Source: Pseudomonadota bacterium
GTDB taxonomy: Bacteria > Pseudomonadota > Alphaproteobacteria > Paracaedibacterales > CAIULA01
Length of the DNA stretch: 8,072 nucleotides
Assembly: GCA_021804455.1 (NCBI GenBank)
Contig: JAJZHT010000045.1
Coordinates: 1 to 8,072, forward strand
Reading direction: 5' to 3'
Of this stretch, positions 7,259-8,072 are shown piece by piece. A program made the position numbers and the translations under genes. Below the pieces are notes generated by a model. The model was not told the origin of the DNA, made no database searches, and saw only the letters and a list, made by a program, of their open reading frames with translations. The first letter of the stretch is position 1. Each line of letters opens with the position of its first letter.

Positions 7259-7373
7259 CTTAAGGCGAAAAAAAGTAAAAGAAAGAAGAAAAAAAGCACA
7301 GAAGAATTGTTGAGATTTGTTAAAAATTGTGAAAAGATTACAAAAAAATAACTATAGAATGAAGAGGCTGTCC

Positions 7374-7889
7374 ATGCTGAAGTGTAAAAAAATCTTGATG
7401 ACATTGTGTTTTATAGTGTCTTATCACCAGGCTCACGCTTTAACCGCAGAAAGTATTATCGCGAAAATCAATGATCGTTTTGAGGCGCTCTCAAAGGATT
7501 TCTTCCAAAAAGAGGGCTTTGAGAAAACCTTTCAACTTATCAATGGAAGAAATGATAATAATTATGAGTTTAACCCTATCGAAGCGTATACCAATGGTAG
7601 CTTAGAAAGCGGTGGTAATGTTATCTGTATCGAAGAAAGTAAGGTTGTTGCCGCCAGCAGTGACCCCACACTTTTACAGAAGGATGTTTCAAAAGATTCT
7701 TTTACCAAAGATGCTATTTGTAAATTACGCAGCAATCCGGATGAAAAAGTCATTCTAACCCAAACTACAGGTAAAAACACCCAAACAACCGTTGTTTGGG
7801 GGAGAAAAGCCCTTATGGGAGATAAACTTAACAAAGACATTCATACCAAATTTTTCTGCTATATCAGCTTTAAAACACCCCAATCCTAA
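7374..7889 (+). CDS. Small exported protein, solitary Cache-like sensor domain candidate
   Basis: A 171-aa protein. AAGAGG (7362-7367) sits 6 nt before ATG 7374, so this start is preferred over the upstream ATG at 7359 or the TTG at 7317. Residues 1-22 are a signal peptide: Lys-rich head, hydrophobic MTLCFIVSY core and an AHA cleavage site before Leu23. The mature part resembles single Cache ligand-binding domains. IEESKVVAASSDPTLLQKDVSKD (86-108) has the pattern of the ligand-pocket strand and 'hp..lvGkdl' turn. VVWGRK (140-145) and the closing TKFFCYISF (158-166) fit the later strands. Cys 85, 116 and 162 are in the mature region and could form a disulfide. There is no transmembrane or effector domain, so it would be a free periplasmic sensor or binding protein. 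It is followed by a terminator and is transcribed alone. The Cache link is by pattern only. Confidence 0.7.
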   Translation: MLKCKKILMTLCFIVSYHQAHALTAESIIAKINDRFEALSKDFFQKEGFEKTFQLINGRNDNNYEFNPIEAYTNGSLESGGNVICIEESKVVAASSDPTLLQKDVSKDSFTKDAICKLRSNPDEKVILTQTTGKNTQTTVVWGRKALMGDKLNKDIHTKFFCYISFKTPQS

Positions 7890-7915
7890 AGATGGGGAAT
7901 AAAATCAAAACTTTT

Positions 7916-7943
7916 AAAGCCCAAGTTTATCTTGGGCTTTTTT
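7916..7943 (+). terminator. Intrinsic terminator downstream of the small exported protein
   Basis: AAAGCCCAAG (7916-7925) pairs perfectly over 10 bp with CTTGGGCTTT (7931-7940) around a TTTAT loop, and the stem runs into a TTTTTT tract (7938-7943). It closes the exported-protein gene and separates it from the dipeptidase gene. Confidence 0.9.
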
Positions 7944-7995
7944 ATAGGTTAGATTATTAAAAACCATAAGCATTTATAAAGATTGGGAGAGCAGA

Positions 7996-8072
7996 ATGTC
8001 TTTAGTCGAAATTACAGAAAAATCCCACCCTGTTATTTTAGATTTACGGTATGCAACAACCCATAATTTTAC
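7996..8072 (+). CDS. ddpX: D-alanyl-D-alanine dipeptidase, VanX/DdpX family (N-terminal part)
   Basis: Only the first 25 complete codons are in the window. They include VILDLRYATTHNF at residues 13-25, the signature start of zinc-dependent D-Ala-D-Ala dipeptidases (family consensus DLRYAT.DNF). These enzymes hydrolyse D-alanyl-D-alanine to two D-alanines, for cell-wall recycling in Gram-negative bacteria and for glycopeptide resistance in the VanX case. GGGAG at 7985-7989 lies 6 nt before the ATG, and the transcription terminator at 7916-7943 isolates it from the upstream gene. The zinc ligands lie beyond the window edge, so activity cannot be judged, and no resistance genes (vanH, vanA) are visible, so recycling is the likelier role. 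The symbol could equally be vanX. Confidence 0.75.
   Translation, partial: MSLVEITEKSHPVILDLRYATTHNF

Noticed and set aside
7264..7303. Purine-rich A-tract in the recG/exported-protein intergenic region
   Set aside because: Low-complexity AT-rich spacer with no repeat unit, tRNA-like fold or hairpin; it may only bend DNA near the divergent promoters.
7317..7373. Upstream starts of the exported protein (TTG 7317, ATG 7359)
   Set aside because: Either would add Lys/Arg-rich residues ahead of the signal peptide, and only ATG 7374 has a well-placed AAGAGG.
7562..7840. A - strand open frame over the exported protein gene
   Set aside because: It is antisense to a gene with a signal peptide, good ribosome binding site and terminator, and its protein has no recognisable pattern.

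Overview
The window looks like a piece of a moderately AT-rich alphaproteobacterial chromosome, plausibly a host-associated lineage such as Holosporales or a relative. This rests on a RecG with an alphaproteobacterial-style C-terminus, a GTA-type three-helix holin, and a predicted metabolite importer of the class that intracellular bacteria use. The taxonomic placement is an inference from gene style; no rRNA or tRNA is present to fix it.

Layout. Positions 1-5092 hold the distal end of a phage-like (prophage, gene-transfer-agent or tailocin) late gene cluster on the + strand: the last codons of an upstream gene, a 169-aa tail-associated protein, a 554-aa putative tail/baseplate protein, a 279-aa protein of unknown family, a SleB-type cell-wall hydrolase (endolysin) and a 3TM holin. 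The genes from 1643 to 5092 overlap or nearly touch and look like one transcription unit. The cluster is interrupted at 547-1536 by an opposite-strand ten-helix EamA/DMT transporter, which carries a perfect 7-bp dyad in its upstream region.

Positions 5100-7214 (- strand) hold a complete recG, whose stop codon lies 7 nt from the holin stop. The phage-like block therefore ends exactly against the 3' end of a housekeeping gene. Divergent from recG lies a small exported protein (7374-7889) that resembles a solitary Cache-type sensor domain, followed by a strong intrinsic terminator. The window ends in the first 25 codons of a VanX/DdpX-type D-alanyl-D-alanine dipeptidase.

How they work together. 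The tail genes would build and load the virion. The holin would let the signal-less SleB enzyme reach the peptidoglycan, giving a two-gene lysis cassette downstream of the tail genes. The transporter is most simply an accessory (moron-like) gene or a later insertion in the late operon. recG (fork repair), the Cache-like protein and the dipeptidase (D-Ala-D-Ala recycling) appear to be chromosomal genes unrelated to the phage block. I see no CRISPR array, tRNA, rRNA, insertion sequence or integrase, and no gene-free stretch longer than about 160 nt.
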